From: Arachidicoccus rhizosphaerae
GTDB taxonomy: Bacteria > Bacteroidota > Bacteroidia > Chitinophagales > Chitinophagaceae
Assembly (NCBI RefSeq): GCF_900107765.1
Contig: NZ_FNQY01000018.1
Coordinates: 1-64,000 of the forward strand
Direction: 5' to 3'
Length of the DNA: 64,000 nt
In this document: piece by piece, positions 1 to 8,673 of the stretch
How the letters are laid out: the number at the start of each line of letters is the position of its first letter
How positions within the stretch are numbered: the stretch's first letter is position 1
Notes under the pieces: model-generated
Told to the model about the DNA's origin: nothing
Databases searched by the model: none
What the model saw: the letters and a program-made list of their open reading frames with translations, nothing else
Translations under genes and position numbers: made by a program

Positions 1-1
1 T

Positions 2-24
2 GTTACTGCTCAGGAGGGTAATTA
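2..24 (+). repeat. left terminal inverted repeat of the IS
   Basis: Positions 2-17 (GTTACTGCTCAGGAGG) are the exact reverse complement of 2348-2363. Extended to 24, the match is 20 of 23. Confidence 0.85.
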
Positions 25-275
25 ACTGATTATCAACAAATTTATTCTTAGCAAGGTGTTTTAAATTGAATCGTGTTGTGCAACTGAGCCTCGTGTAGAC
101 TGTAGTCTTGAATTCCATTTCACTAATACTAGCATTCCGACTATTGATTTGGTTATGTCGTACCGTTTCTCTGCCTGTGACAGTCTTTTGATTTTTACAT
201 ACCAGCAACGCCATGCTTATGCAGTTTATTAGTACTGCCCGAGGATGACTTGGTAGGTTTAAAATAGATGTTGGA

Positions 276-1835
276 TTAATTGAACCGTGCGCTGATAATT
301 TTTACCAGCTCTTCGTGGACATTTTTTGACTGCTTAATAGCAGTGTCTATGACAGATCTGGCAGTAGCATAATCTTCTGCACCGTTACCGGAATTAAATT
401 GGCCGGAGACCTTTATTTTGACTTTTACATTTCTGATACTTCGTTCGGCCCCGTTGTTGTCTGGAGGAACTTCTTTATCCGGATATTGCAGAAACAAAAA
501 TACTTTTTCCTTGTGTTTATTGAGCCGCTTCCACAAGGCGGGTATTTTCCCAAGCGCTTCTGATTGGTCCTGGTCTAGCAGTTTGGTTAGCCGATTATTA
601 ATTCTGGTAGTCCGGTTTGGAGTTGTTCCATCCTTATGCAATTTTATGGCATCCTTTATTAGTTTGGTTAGCTCCTTTGGCCACTCAATTTCAGGGTGGG
701 CCTCGACAGCGGCCTTTAGTTCCCGTAGCAAATGGACATTGCAGATCTGGTGGGCGGCTGCCGGTGTAGCTAATTGCATGGATAAGCAGTCATGCACCAG
801 AATACTGTAAGGAAAGCCACCCGGGAAGAATGTTTCCTGGGCAACCTGACCTCTGGAAGGGTGTGCACCAATAAAAGTGTAAGAAGTGTTCTGGTAAGTG
901 TGCATCCACCATTTCCTGCCGTTCACGGTGGCACTGGTTTCATCAGCACCAACAACCTTAGATTTTTTCAGATCTTCTTTAATCTCATTAATTTTTCCTT
1001 CGCTATCCACAGCAAACCTTTTAAGCATATTGGCAACGGTACCTTCACTAATGCGTATTTTGTATAGGTCCCACAGCAGTTCTACTATTCTTCCATAAGG
1101 AATATACTGGCGGACTGATAAATTAACAACCAATGCACTGATATTGGGGCCGTAGTTAACCATCCCCTGGACGCCCCTGGGAAAGGCTCCGCTGTTGCAT
1201 TTACCGCAGGAACATTGCTTTACAATGCTTTCATGGTTGATCAGGACCGTAGGAGCAATGCTGATATCTACAACCTGATGTATTTGTCCCGGTTCTGCGG
1301 TAATCCTTTTCAGAGATTTGCCACAATCAGAACAGATCTCTGGAATATGGGACACCACCTCATCAGGCTCATCCATACAAAACAGTAATGTACTGCCTTT
1401 GTGTCCTGGCTGTCCACCCGTCTTTTTCCCGGATTTCTCCCTGAGATTGACAGGGCTACGTTTAGGCTTATACAGGTCCATTGAAGGAGGTCTGGAACTG
1501 TTTGAGCTATTTTTCGGCAACCTTGCGATACGGAGTGCTTCCGTAAGCGCTTCTATCTCTTTGGTCTGTTTCAGCTCTTTCTTTCTTAGATGGGCGTTTT
1601 CCCGTTTTAACTGAACCCGTTCCCATTTAATGGCTGCTATTTCTTTGGCTTTTTCCTTAAGCTGTCTTTTATCGTCCTTAAGCCGCGCTTTTAATGACAG
1701 ATTCTCTGTCATTAACCTTTCAGCCTCTAAAGCGTGCTTACAGACCTTGCGAGACCTGCTCTGGACTTTCCTGGTGCTCCTTATGGTAGTAATTGTAGCG
1801 ATATGCAAATATATAACGTCATATATAATATACAA
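276..1835 (-). CDS. IS66 family transposase (TnpC-like)
   Basis: The product cuts and joins the ends of the element. In order it has a Lys/Glu-rich coiled coil (about residues 35-105), a Pro/Lys linker with the family signature KNSSNSSRPPS, a zinc-binding region with Cys pairs (CSDCG near 168 and CSCGKC near 208), and a DDE nuclease core. Likely catalytic residues are Asp298 (GADET), Asp349 (VHDC) and Glu464 within PPDNNGAERSIR, the usual IS66 hallmark. At 519 residues it is full length with no frameshift. The first 40 residues are poorly supported and overlap the promoter region, so translation could begin at Met42. The gene is divergent from the HTH gene with a very short shared upstream region. 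Confidence 0.93.
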   Translation of the reverse strand: MYIIYDVIYLHIATITTIRSTRKVQSRSRKVCKHALEAERLMTENLSLKARLKDDKRQLKEKAKEIAAIKWERVQLKRENAHLRKKELKQTKEIEALTEALRIARLPKNSSNSSRPPSMDLYKPKRSPVNLREKSGKKTGGQPGHKGSTLLFCMDEPDEVVSHIPEICSDCGKSLKRITAEPGQIHQVVDISIAPTVLINHESIVKQCSCGKCNSGAFPRGVQGMVNYGPNISALVVNLSVRQYIPYGRIVELLWDLYKIRISEGTVANMLKRFAVDSEGKINEIKEDLKKSKVVGADETSATVNGRKWWMHTYQNTSYTFIGAHPSRGQVAQETFFPGGFPYSILVHDCLSMQLATPAAAHQICNVHLLRELKAAVEAHPEIEWPKELTKLIKDAIKLHKDGTTPNRTTRINNRLTKLLDQDQSEALGKIPALWKRLNKHKEKVFLFLQYPDKEVPPDNNGAERSIRNVKVKIKVSGQFNSGNGAEDYATARSVIDTAIKQSKNVHEELVKIISARFN

Positions 1836-1869
1836 TGTAAATTAGAAGATTATTTGTAAATTTGCATAT
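1801..1869. promoter_or_regulatory. divergent promoter region of the IS with a 10-bp inverted repeat
   Basis: ATATGCAAAT at 1801-1810 is repeated as its exact reverse complement at 1860-1869, flanking the AT-rich gap between transposase and HTH gene. The placement suits an operator for the HTH protein, but this is inference from position only. Confidence 0.4.
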
Positions 1870-1876
1870 ACAGCGA

Positions 1877-2362
1877 ATGAAGAAACTAGTAATACATAAC
1901 CAGTCTAAAATCAAAAAACAGATACTAAGCTATTTTCAAAGCACTGAGGATCTGAAGCTCTCGTATAGACTGCATTGCATCCTTATGTTGATAGAAAATG
2001 AAACATTAAGTTGTGAAGATGTCGCAAAACTGCACGGAACTACTCCGCAGACCATTGCCAGATGGATTCATGCATTCAATAAAACCGGTGGCGACATAAG
2101 CGTGCTAAAAGATAAAGAAAAACCTGGAAGAGCACCAAGGGTTAGCGAAGTTCAATTAAATATCATTTCAGACGTTCTAAAGAAAGACCCGAGAGAATAT
2201 GGAATAAAGGCTGACAGGTGGGAAGGATCCACTTTATCTGAATTGCTAAAACAGAAATTCAATATTGATCTAAAAATTAGACAGTGCCAGAGAATAATGA
2301 AGAAATTAGGGCTTGCGAATAAAAAAGGCCGTGATTGGTCTAATAGACCTCCTGAGCAGTAA
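1877..2362 (+). CDS. winged helix-turn-helix protein carried by the IS
   Basis: This 161-residue protein has an N-terminal helix-turn-helix (about residues 45-75, with the recognition segment HGTTPQTIARWIHAF) followed by a second winged-helix-like region. It resembles the DNA-binding half of IS630/Tc1-type transposases but has no DDE nuclease. The first ATG (1877) was chosen because an upstream TTG at 1862 falls within the inverted repeat at 1860-1869. The gene lies wholly inside the element and ends in its terminal repeat. It could be an accessory end-binding protein or a repressor of the divergent transposase; the sequence does not decide between these. Confidence 0.75.
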   Translation: MKKLVIHNQSKIKKQILSYFQSTEDLKLSYRLHCILMLIENETLSCEDVAKLHGTTPQTIARWIHAFNKTGGDISVLKDKEKPGRAPRVSEVQLNIISDVLKKDPREYGIKADRWEGSTLSELLKQKFNIDLKIRQCQRIMKKLGLANKKGRDWSNRPPEQ

Positions 2363-2363
2363 C
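2341..2363 (-). repeat. right terminal inverted repeat of the IS
   Basis: Reverse complement of 2-24 with three mismatches. It contains the TAA stop (2360-2362) of the HTH gene, so that gene was shaped to end inside the transposon end. Confidence 0.85.
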
Positions 2364-2391
2364 TGATTATTTAATGTATCTGGGATTTTAC

Positions 2392-2426
2392 TTGGCAGTT
2401 TAAATCGTAAAATATCCTTAACTTTG
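2392..2426 (+). promoter_or_regulatory. probable ileS promoter
   Basis: TAACTTTG at 2419-2426 matches the Bacteroidota -7 element TAnnTTTG. A TTG lies at 2392-2394, 24 bp upstream, slightly longer than usual. The element lies just after the IS, so the insertion left the promoter in place. Confidence 0.5.
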
Positions 2427-2638
2427 CACACATTTTAAGGGAAGAAAGCATAAAATGGTTCGCAAAGCAACTTCAGGCGGTTTTCTGCTAACACTTACCT
2501 TGAACTAAAATAAGCAAACAGGGGCCTTAAAAAGCCTTATCAGAAAGCAGATAAAAGAAATTTAAGCGCAGTTCTGTGGTCTTGTCGCCCGCCTTGAAAT
2601 AAGCAGCAACATAGGCCGCAACTGATACCTAATTATAT

Positions 2639-5600
2639 ATGGCACAGGAAAATCGTTATAAGGAGTTTTCAAAACTGGACCTGCCCGCAGTAGAGCAGGC
2701 CATGCTGAAAACCTGGCAGCAACAACAGGCATTTGAAAAGAGTATTACTTTAAGAGAAGGCGCTCCCAGCTTCGTATTTTATGAGGGACCTCCTAGTGCC
2801 AATGGTATGCCCGGTATCCATCACGTTATTTCCAGAACCATCAAGGATATGGTATGCCGCTATAAAACCATGAAAGGTTTTCAGGTGCGCCGCAAAGGCG
2901 GCTGGGACACCCATGGTCTGCCCGTTGAATTAGGGGTAGAAAAGGAGCTGGGTATCACCAAGGAAGATATCGGCAAAAAGATCTCTGTGGAGGAGTATAA
3001 TAAAAAATGCAGGGAAGCCGTATTGCGTTATAAAGACAAGTGGGATCAGCTGACCACGCAGATGGGATATTGGGTGGATCTTAAAAACCCTTATATCACC
3101 TTTGATAATAAATATATCGAGACCCTTTGGTGGTTACTGTCTAAGTTATACAAAAAAGGGTATTTATATGAAAGCATCAGTATCCAGCCTTATTCACCCG
3201 CGGCCGGTACCGGCCTAAGTTCTCATGAACTGAACCAGCCGGGTACTTATAAGGATGTAAAGGATACTTCTGCCACGGTTATTTTTTCAGTCGTAAACAA
3301 CGAACATGCCAAAGCGCTTTTTGAGAAAAGCGCCGGCCGGCCGGTAGGGCTGATGGCCTGGACGACCACGCCCTGGACCCTGCCTTCCAATCTGGGACTG
3401 ACCGTCGGGAAAAACATCGACTATGCCTTAATTGACAGCTTTAATCCCTATACCGGAGCGCCGCTTATGGTAGTGGTGGCCGAGGCACTGATCGGCCAAT
3501 ATTTTAAGCCGGAAGGTAAGGACGCGGATTTTAATAGCTACACCCCCGGAGATAAGATAATTCCCTGGCGTGAGGTAGGCAGCTTCAAGGGTAAGGAACT
3601 GGAAGGTATCCGCTATGAACAGCTGATGCCTTTTGAAGCCAACCATACAGAAAACCCGAATGCTTTCAGAGTCATGCTGGGTGATTTTGTCACCACCGAA
3701 GACGGTACCGGTATTGTGCATACTGCGCCTGCCTTCGGGGCGGATGACTATAAGGTCGGTCAGAAATACGGCATCGGTATTCTGATTATGGTGGACCGTG
3801 AAGGGAAGTTTATAGACGGCATGGGCTCCTATAGCGGCCGGTATGTCAAAGATTATAAGGACGCTCCGGGTTATGTGGATGTCAATGTAGATATATGCGT
3901 TGAACTGAAACAGGCCGGCAAAGCCTTTAAAATCGAAAAATACGAGCATAACTATCCACATTGCTGGAGAACCGATAAACCCATATTATACTATCCTTTA
4001 GACGCCTGGTTTATCAAGACCACAGCGCTGAAGGACCGGATGGTACAGCTCAATAAAACCATCAACTGGAAACCTAAATCCACCGGTGAAGGCCGTTTCG
4101 GCAACTGGCTGGAGAATATGGTGGACTGGAACCTGAGCCGTTCCAGGTTCTGGGGAACTCCCTTGCCGGTCTGGCGTACGGAGGATGGTAAGGAAGAACG
4201 CTGTATCGGCTCCATTGAAGAACTGCAGTCCGCCATTCAGCAGGCCGCAGATACTTTGGGTGGGGATGTGAACAGGAAATTTCTGGATTCAGGGATACTT
4301 GATCTGCATAAACCGTATGTCGATGAAATCATCCTGCTCTCTGCATCAGGCAAAGCCATGAAAAGGGTGCCTGATCTGGTAGACGTATGGTTTGACAGCG
4401 GAGCCATGCCGTTCGCGCAGTGGCATTTTCCTTTTGAAAACAAGGAAGTTTTTGCTGAGAATTATCCGGCTGATTTTATCTGTGAGGGTGTGGATCAGAC
4501 CAGAGGCTGGTTCTATACCTTACATGCCATCAGCGCCCTGCTCAAAGAAGAGGTATGGGAAGAACTGCAAAAAGACGGCTTTGAAGTCTCAGAACAAAAA
4601 TATCCGGGTCTCGCTTACCGTACCGTTGTCTCCAACGGCCTGGTACTGGATAAGTATGGTAATAAGATGTCCAAAAGACTGGGCAATACCATCGATCCTT
4701 TTGATACTATTGAAAAGTATAGTGCGGATGCCACCCGTTGGTATCTGATGACCAATACCTCTCCCTGGGATAACTTAAAATTTGATTTAGCAGGTATTGA
4801 AGAAGTGCAACGTAAGTTCTTCGGTACCTTATATAATACCTATCAGTTCTTTGCGCTGTATGCCAATCTGGATGGTTTTTGTTTCAAGGAGGCGGCCATA
4901 CCGCTGGAGCAGCGTCCGGAAATCGACCGCTGGATTTTGTCTGTACTGCATTCACTGGTACGACAGGTAAATATACAGATGGACGACTATGAACCGACCA
5001 TTGCCTTTAGAGCGGTGGACAATTTTGTAGGGGAGCAGCTCAGTAACTGGTATGTCCGGCTCTGCAGAAGGCGTTTCTGGAAAGGGGATTATGGCGTGGA
5101 TAAGATCTCTGCCTACCAGACCTTATATGAATGTCTGGAAACCTTGACCCGCCTGATGGCTCCCCTTTCGCCGTTTTTCAGCGATCAGCTGTTCAGAAAC
5201 CTGAATGCGGTTACCGGTCAGTTTACGGTAGAAAGTGTCCATCACAGTGATTTCCCGGTAGCGGACGATTCCAGGATTGATCCCGCACTGGAAGAAAGGA
5301 TGCAACTGGCCCAAGACAGTGCTTCACTGATTTTGTCCTTACGTAAAAAGGAGAATATCATCGTTCGTCAGCCTTTACAGAAGGTATTGATACCCGTACT
5401 GGATGAAAGCATGCGTGCCCAGCTCTCCAAAGTAGAGGACCTGATTAAATCCGAGACCAATATCAAAGAGGTCGAGTATTTAACGGATGATCACGGTATT
5501 ATTAAAAAGAAGATAAAGGCTGATTTTAAAGCGCTGGGCAAACGTCTGGGCGCCAAAATGAAGCAGGCAGCCGCCCTGATTGGTCAGTTCACACAGGCGC

Positions 5601-6028
5601 AGATAGCAGCGTTGGAGTCAAAGGGGCAGTTGGAACTGGACCTGGATGGGGAAAAAATTACCCTGGAAAAAAGCGACGTGGTGATTTCGGCAGAAGACGT
5701 ACCCGGATGGAGCGTCGCCAGTCGCGGTCAGCTGACCGTGGCGCTGGATATCACGCTGTCAGAGGAATTAAAACAGGAAGGAATCGCCAGAATCTTTGTC
5801 AACAGAATTCAGAATATCCGTAAGGAACAACAATTTGAATTAACCGACCGGATTTTTGTGGAAGTGCTTGATAATAGTAAAATTAAAGAAGCGCTACAAA
5901 GATATAATGATTATATTTGTTCTGAAATATTGGCAGATCGGTTGTCATATGTTTCAGATGTTAAAAACGGAACGGAAATTGATATAGACGATAATAAGCT
6001 AATAATCAAGGTCCAAAAAAACAGTTAG
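2639..6028 (+). CDS. ileS: isoleucyl-tRNA synthetase
   Basis: Cytosolic enzyme charging tRNA-Ile with isoleucine. The class I catalytic signature appears as PGIHH (residues 58-62), and the KMSKR loop lies near residues 676-680 (YGNKMSKRLGN). The editing domain sits between them, with TTTPWTLPSN near 240 and DGTGIVHTAPAFG near 355. At 1129 residues it is longer than the roughly 940-residue E. coli enzyme, as expected for the long type found in Bacteroidota and eukaryotes. The ATG at 2639 is the natural start and the N-terminus matches the family. The DksA-like gene follows after 4 bp, so the two are probably co-transcribed. Confidence 0.97.
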   Translation: MAQENRYKEFSKLDLPAVEQAMLKTWQQQQAFEKSITLREGAPSFVFYEGPPSANGMPGIHHVISRTIKDMVCRYKTMKGFQVRRKGGWDTHGLPVELGVEKELGITKEDIGKKISVEEYNKKCREAVLRYKDKWDQLTTQMGYWVDLKNPYITFDNKYIETLWWLLSKLYKKGYLYESISIQPYSPAAGTGLSSHELNQPGTYKDVKDTSATVIFSVVNNEHAKALFEKSAGRPVGLMAWTTTPWTLPSNLGLTVGKNIDYALIDSFNPYTGAPLMVVVAEALIGQYFKPEGKDADFNSYTPGDKIIPWREVGSFKGKELEGIRYEQLMPFEANHTENPNAFRVMLGDFVTTEDGTGIVHTAPAFGADDYKVGQKYGIGILIMVDREGKFIDGMGSYSGRYVKDYKDAPGYVDVNVDICVELKQAGKAFKIEKYEHNYPHCWRTDKPILYYPLDAWFIKTTALKDRMVQLNKTINWKPKSTGEGRFGNWLENMVDWNLSRSRFWGTPLPVWRTEDGKEERCIGSIEELQSAIQQAADTLGGDVNRKFLDSGILDLHKPYVDEIILLSASGKAMKRVPDLVDVWFDSGAMPFAQWHFPFENKEVFAENYPADFICEGVDQTRGWFYTLHAISALLKEEVWEELQKDGFEVSEQKYPGLAYRTVVSNGLVLDKYGNKMSKRLGNTIDPFDTIEKYSADATRWYLMTNTSPWDNLKFDLAGIEEVQRKFFGTLYNTYQFFALYANLDGFCFKEAAIPLEQRPEIDRWILSVLHSLVRQVNIQMDDYEPTIAFRAVDNFVGEQLSNWYVRLCRRRFWKGDYGVDKISAYQTLYECLETLTRLMAPLSPFFSDQLFRNLNAVTGQFTVESVHHSDFPVADDSRIDPALEERMQLAQDSASLILSLRKKENIIVRQPLQKVLIPVLDESMRAQLSKVEDLIKSETNIKEVEYLTDDHGIIKKKIKADFKALGKRLGAKMKQAAALIGQFTQAQIAALESKGQLELDLDGEKITLEKSDVVISAEDVPGWSVASRGQLTVALDITLSEELKQEGIARIFVNRIQNIRKEQQFELTDRIFVEVLDNSKIKEALQRYNDYICSEILADRLSYVSDVKNGTEIDIDDNKLIIKVQKNS

Positions 6029-6032
6029 AAGT

Positions 6033-6959
6033 ATGCCTACAACGAAGAAGACTGCTGATAAAAAAACTGTAAAAGCTGCAGCTACCGCAAAACCTGCAGC
6101 CAAGAAAGCAGCACCCGCTAAAGCACAGGCCGCCGCCAAAAAAACGGCGCCCGCTAAAAAGGCGCCTGCTGCCGCAAAACCTGTGAAATCAGCTAGCAAA
6201 CCGGCGACAAAACCGGCGAAGTCGTCCACTGCCAAGCCAGTGGCTAAACCGGCTCCGAAAAAAGCGCAACCGGCCGCTAAAGCACCGGCTAAAAGTACTG
6301 CAAAGCCAAAGGCTGCAGCCAGCCCTGTTAAAAAAGCACCGGCTGCAAAACCCAAACAGCCCGAGGCTGTGAAAGTGGCAGCCCCCAAACCTATTTCCAA
6401 GCAAACAAAAAGTAAAGAGAGTATATCTGTGGCAATAAAAAAACCGGTGAAAAAGAAGGTCGCGCCCCTCAAAGAGGTGAAGGTACCTAAGACAAGCGTA
6501 AAGACCAGCAAACCTTATGAACCCAATTACCAGCCGCTGGAAGACAGAAAAGCCGCGGATGGCGCAAATGAACTGATGATTCGTTATTCAGATGCGGAAC
6601 TGGAAGAGTTTAAGGTGTTGATTAATAAAAAACTGGCAGATGCCAGTCGTGAAGTAGCCTATCTGCAGGGGATCATTACCCGTAAGGACGATATGGGCGG
6701 CGATGTCGATGGTCGTTATATGACCATGGAAGACGGTACGGTCAGCATGGAAAGAGAGCAAATGTCCCAGATGGTGAGCCGTCAGATTTCCTTTATCGAT
6801 AACCTGAAAAAAGCCTTGATCCGCATTGAGAACAAGACTTATGGCGTATGCAGGGTTACCGGTAAATTAATCGATAAGGCCAGACTGCGCGCTGTGCCGC
6901 ATGCGACCCTGAGTCTGGAAGCTAAGCTGGGGATCGTTAAACCAAAAGAAGTAAATTAA
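6033..6959 (+). CDS. TraR/DksA-like protein with histone H1-like N-terminus
   Basis: The C-terminal third (about residues 185-305) is a TraR/DksA-type coiled coil plus zinc-finger region. This family binds the RNA polymerase secondary channel. The finger is degenerate: YGVCRVTGKLI keeps one cysteine and the distal Cys pair is gone (RLRAVPHATLSLEAK), which is common in Bacteroidota members, so zinc is probably not bound. The first 150 residues or so are almost only Lys, Ala and Pro (AAKK, PAKK repeats), like eukaryotic histone H1 tails, and could bind DNA or RNA non-specifically. The gene follows ileS by 4 bp and is followed by a terminator. The function in transcription or chromosome organisation is inferred. 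Confidence 0.85.
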   Translation: MPTTKKTADKKTVKAAATAKPAAKKAAPAKAQAAAKKTAPAKKAPAAAKPVKSASKPATKPAKSSTAKPVAKPAPKKAQPAAKAPAKSTAKPKAAASPVKKAPAAKPKQPEAVKVAAPKPISKQTKSKESISVAIKKPVKKKVAPLKEVKVPKTSVKTSKPYEPNYQPLEDRKAADGANELMIRYSDAELEEFKVLINKKLADASREVAYLQGIITRKDDMGGDVDGRYMTMEDGTVSMEREQMSQMVSRQISFIDNLKKALIRIENKTYGVCRVTGKLIDKARLRAVPHATLSLEAKLGIVKPKEVN

Positions 6960-6969
6960 TTTATACCAG

Positions 6970-7002
6970 AAAGCAGCCAGATAGTAAACCGGCTGCTTTT
7001 TT
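6970..7002 (+). terminator. rho-independent terminator after the DksA-like gene
   Basis: A 9-bp stem (AAAGCAGCC at 6970-6978 with GGCTGCTTT at 6991-6999) is followed by a T-rich tract. It closes the ileS operon. Confidence 0.8.
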
Positions 7003-7120
7003 ATTGTAAGTGATTTATTTTAGGCAAGGGGTAGGGACAGGCCATGGAACCCTTCAATATTCTACATTCAACAGATAGGCCCCGGGGCCTATCATCAATT
7101 AAATATAATATTATTAATGT

Positions 7121-7270
7121 ATGGAAGAGTTATTAGAAAGATTAAAACAGGAAGCAGGGTTAGACGATCAGCAGGCTACAAAATCCGTAGAAGTCGTCAA
7201 GGATTTCGTAAAAGAAAAATTTCCGATGCTCAGTGACGCTGTAGATAAAATATTTGCAGCCAAGAACTAA
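7121..7270 (+). CDS. small conserved-looking 49-residue protein
   Basis: A short gene encodes a 49-residue acidic helical protein (starts MEELLERLKQEAGL, ends DAVDKIFAAKN). It has an ATG, an uninterrupted frame and its own downstream terminator at 7300, and sits in an otherwise empty gap between two operons. The regular pattern of charged and hydrophobic residues suggests two amphipathic helices. No signal peptide or known motif is visible and no function can be given. Confidence 0.65.
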   Translation: MEELLERLKQEAGLDDQQATKSVEVVKDFVKEKFPMLSDAVDKIFAAKN

Positions 7271-7299
7271 GTATCCGGCGGTAGCAAGACCGCGCAGCT

Positions 7300-7347
7300 G
7301 TTATCCGCAGGTGCAATTTTTTGTGCATCAGCGGATAACGGTTTTTT
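7300..7347 (+). terminator. terminator after the 49-residue gene
   Basis: A 9-bp stem GTTATCCGC (7300-7308) pairs with GCGGATAAC (7331-7339), has an inner TGCA/TGCA pairing, and is followed by six T residues. Confidence 0.75.
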
Positions 7348-7390
7348 ACCTCTTAAAGTTGCCCGTTATTACCTGCGAAAGGAAAATGCC

Positions 7391-8302
7391 ATGACCAAAA
7401 AACAACCCCAAAAGCAAGCCCCAAAAGCCAGCAAGGCCAAACAGGAAAAAAAGTCAACAGTTACCAAAAAGCAGTCTGCGTCATCAAAAGCCAAGGCTAA
7501 AAAAGCAGTGGCTAAGTCTACTCCTAAAAAAGGCAGCCGACCTGTTATCTTAATTACCAATGATGACAGCATCCATGCGCCGGGCATAAGAGCCCTGGTT
7601 GAAGCAGTCAGCCCGCTGGGTGACGTAATTGTGGTGGCTCCCGATAAACCGCAAAGCGGAATGGGACATGCCATTACCATCGGCTTCCCCTTAAGGCTGT
7701 CTAAAGTAAGTATTTTTGATAAAGGGATAGAGAGCTACACCTGTTCCGGGACACCGGTTGATTGTGTGAAGCTGGCTGTGGACAGGGTGCTGCACCGTAA
7801 ACCGGATATCTGTCTGAGCGGCATTAATCACGGTGCGAATCACTCTATCAATGTGATTTATTCCGGGACCATGTCGGCCGCCCTGGAGGCCAGTATTGAA
7901 GGGATACCCAGTATGGGGTTAAGCCTGCTGGATCCCAGCGTGGAAGCTGACTTTGAAGGCGCTAAATTATACACCAGAATGCTGGTAGTGCAGGTGCTGA
8001 ACCAAAAGATGGACAAGCATTTTTGTCTGAATGTAAATTTTCCCGCTGTTCCGGCGGATTTAATCCAGGGCGTGAAAGTATGCCGGCAGGCCTATGCCAA
8101 ATATGAAGAAGATTTTGAGGAGCGCACTGACCCGACGGGGAAAAAATATTATTGGCTAACCGGTGAATTTGTTAATTTTGATGAGCAGACGGATACGGAT
8201 GTCTGGGCATTGGCTAATAATTATGTCAGTGTGGTACCTGTGCAGTTTGATCTGACCAATTACACTTTAAAGGAAACGCTGAAAAAAACACTTACATCTT
8301 GA
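7391..8302 (+). CDS. surE: 5'/3'-nucleotidase SurE with Lys-rich N-terminal extension
   Basis: Metal-dependent nucleoside monophosphate phosphatase. The SurE core starts at about residue 51 (PVILITNDD). Asn57, Asp58 and Asp59 are the expected metal ligands, although the usual NDDG reads NDDS here. Further family motifs are APDKPQSGMGHAIT, CSGTPVDCVKLA, SGINHGAN and SGTMSAALEASIEGIPS. A roughly 50-residue Lys/Ser/Ala/Gln tail precedes the core and is absent from typical SurE (about 250 residues). The ATG at 7391 is the only reasonable start, since the tail is in frame and uninterrupted. A small membrane protein gene overlaps the stop codon. Confidence 0.93.
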   Translation: MTKKQPQKQAPKASKAKQEKKSTVTKKQSASSKAKAKKAVAKSTPKKGSRPVILITNDDSIHAPGIRALVEAVSPLGDVIVVAPDKPQSGMGHAITIGFPLRLSKVSIFDKGIESYTCSGTPVDCVKLAVDRVLHRKPDICLSGINHGANHSINVIYSGTMSAALEASIEGIPSMGLSLLDPSVEADFEGAKLYTRMLVVQVLNQKMDKHFCLNVNFPAVPADLIQGVKVCRQAYAKYEEDFEERTDPTGKKYYWLTGEFVNFDEQTDTDVWALANNYVSVVPVQFDLTNYTLKETLKKTLTS

Positions 8303-8595
8303 TATTTAAAAAAGATAATGTAAAGCTGGGCATACTGATCGGTTTACTAGCGCCTTCGATTGGTCTGTTGGGCTATTATCTGGTGAAGTTCTACCCGACC
8401 TTTTCCTTTAGGGAATATATGGTGGCCATTTTTCAGAATAAATCCGTATTGACCGCCGTTTCCAGTATTTCTTTAATGGCCAACGTAATTATATTTACCT
8501 TTTATATTAACCGGAAGATTGATCAGACCGCTAAAGGCATCTTTTTGATTACCTGTATTTATATTCTGGCGGTCCTGGTCTATAAGATTACCTGA
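8299..8595 (+). CDS. small membrane protein of unknown function, coupled to surE
   Basis: This 98-residue protein has three predicted membrane helices (about 9-30, 50-70 and 78-96) separated by short polar loops. Translation probably begins at TTG 8299, which overlaps the surE stop (TTGA), pointing to translational coupling. The next ATG would remove the first helix. No known motif was recognised. Confidence 0.7.
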   Translation: MIFKKDNVKLGILIGLLAPSIGLLGYYLVKFYPTFSFREYMVAIFQNKSVLTAVSSISLMANVIIFTFYINRKIDQTAKGIFLITCIYILAVLVYKIT

Positions 8596-8673
8596 ATCCC
8601 GCAGGCATCCTTAAAACAGGGGTTAACGGGACCTGTTCGGTAAATCAGCCTTTCCTTTAGCTGCCTACACTAA

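Larger units (their letters stand above)
2..2363. mobile_element. IS66-family insertion sequence with an added HTH gene
   Basis: The element is about 2.36 kb and is bounded by terminal inverted repeats at 2-24 and 2341-2363. It contains a minus-strand IS66-type transposase and a divergent plus-strand helix-turn-helix gene whose stop codon lies inside the right repeat. The transposase and repeats look intact, so the copy may still be active. The left target duplication cannot be checked because the window begins one base before the element. The right flank begins TGATTATT. No TnpA or TnpB gene of the classical IS66 set is present, so it resembles the transposase-only branch of the family apart from the extra HTH gene. 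Confidence 0.85.

Noticed and set aside
5999-6511. Long minus-strand open frames of Ala/Gly/Phe-rich composition
   Set aside because: They mirror the Lys/Ala repeat coding sequence of the DksA-like gene; the composition is an antisense by-product.
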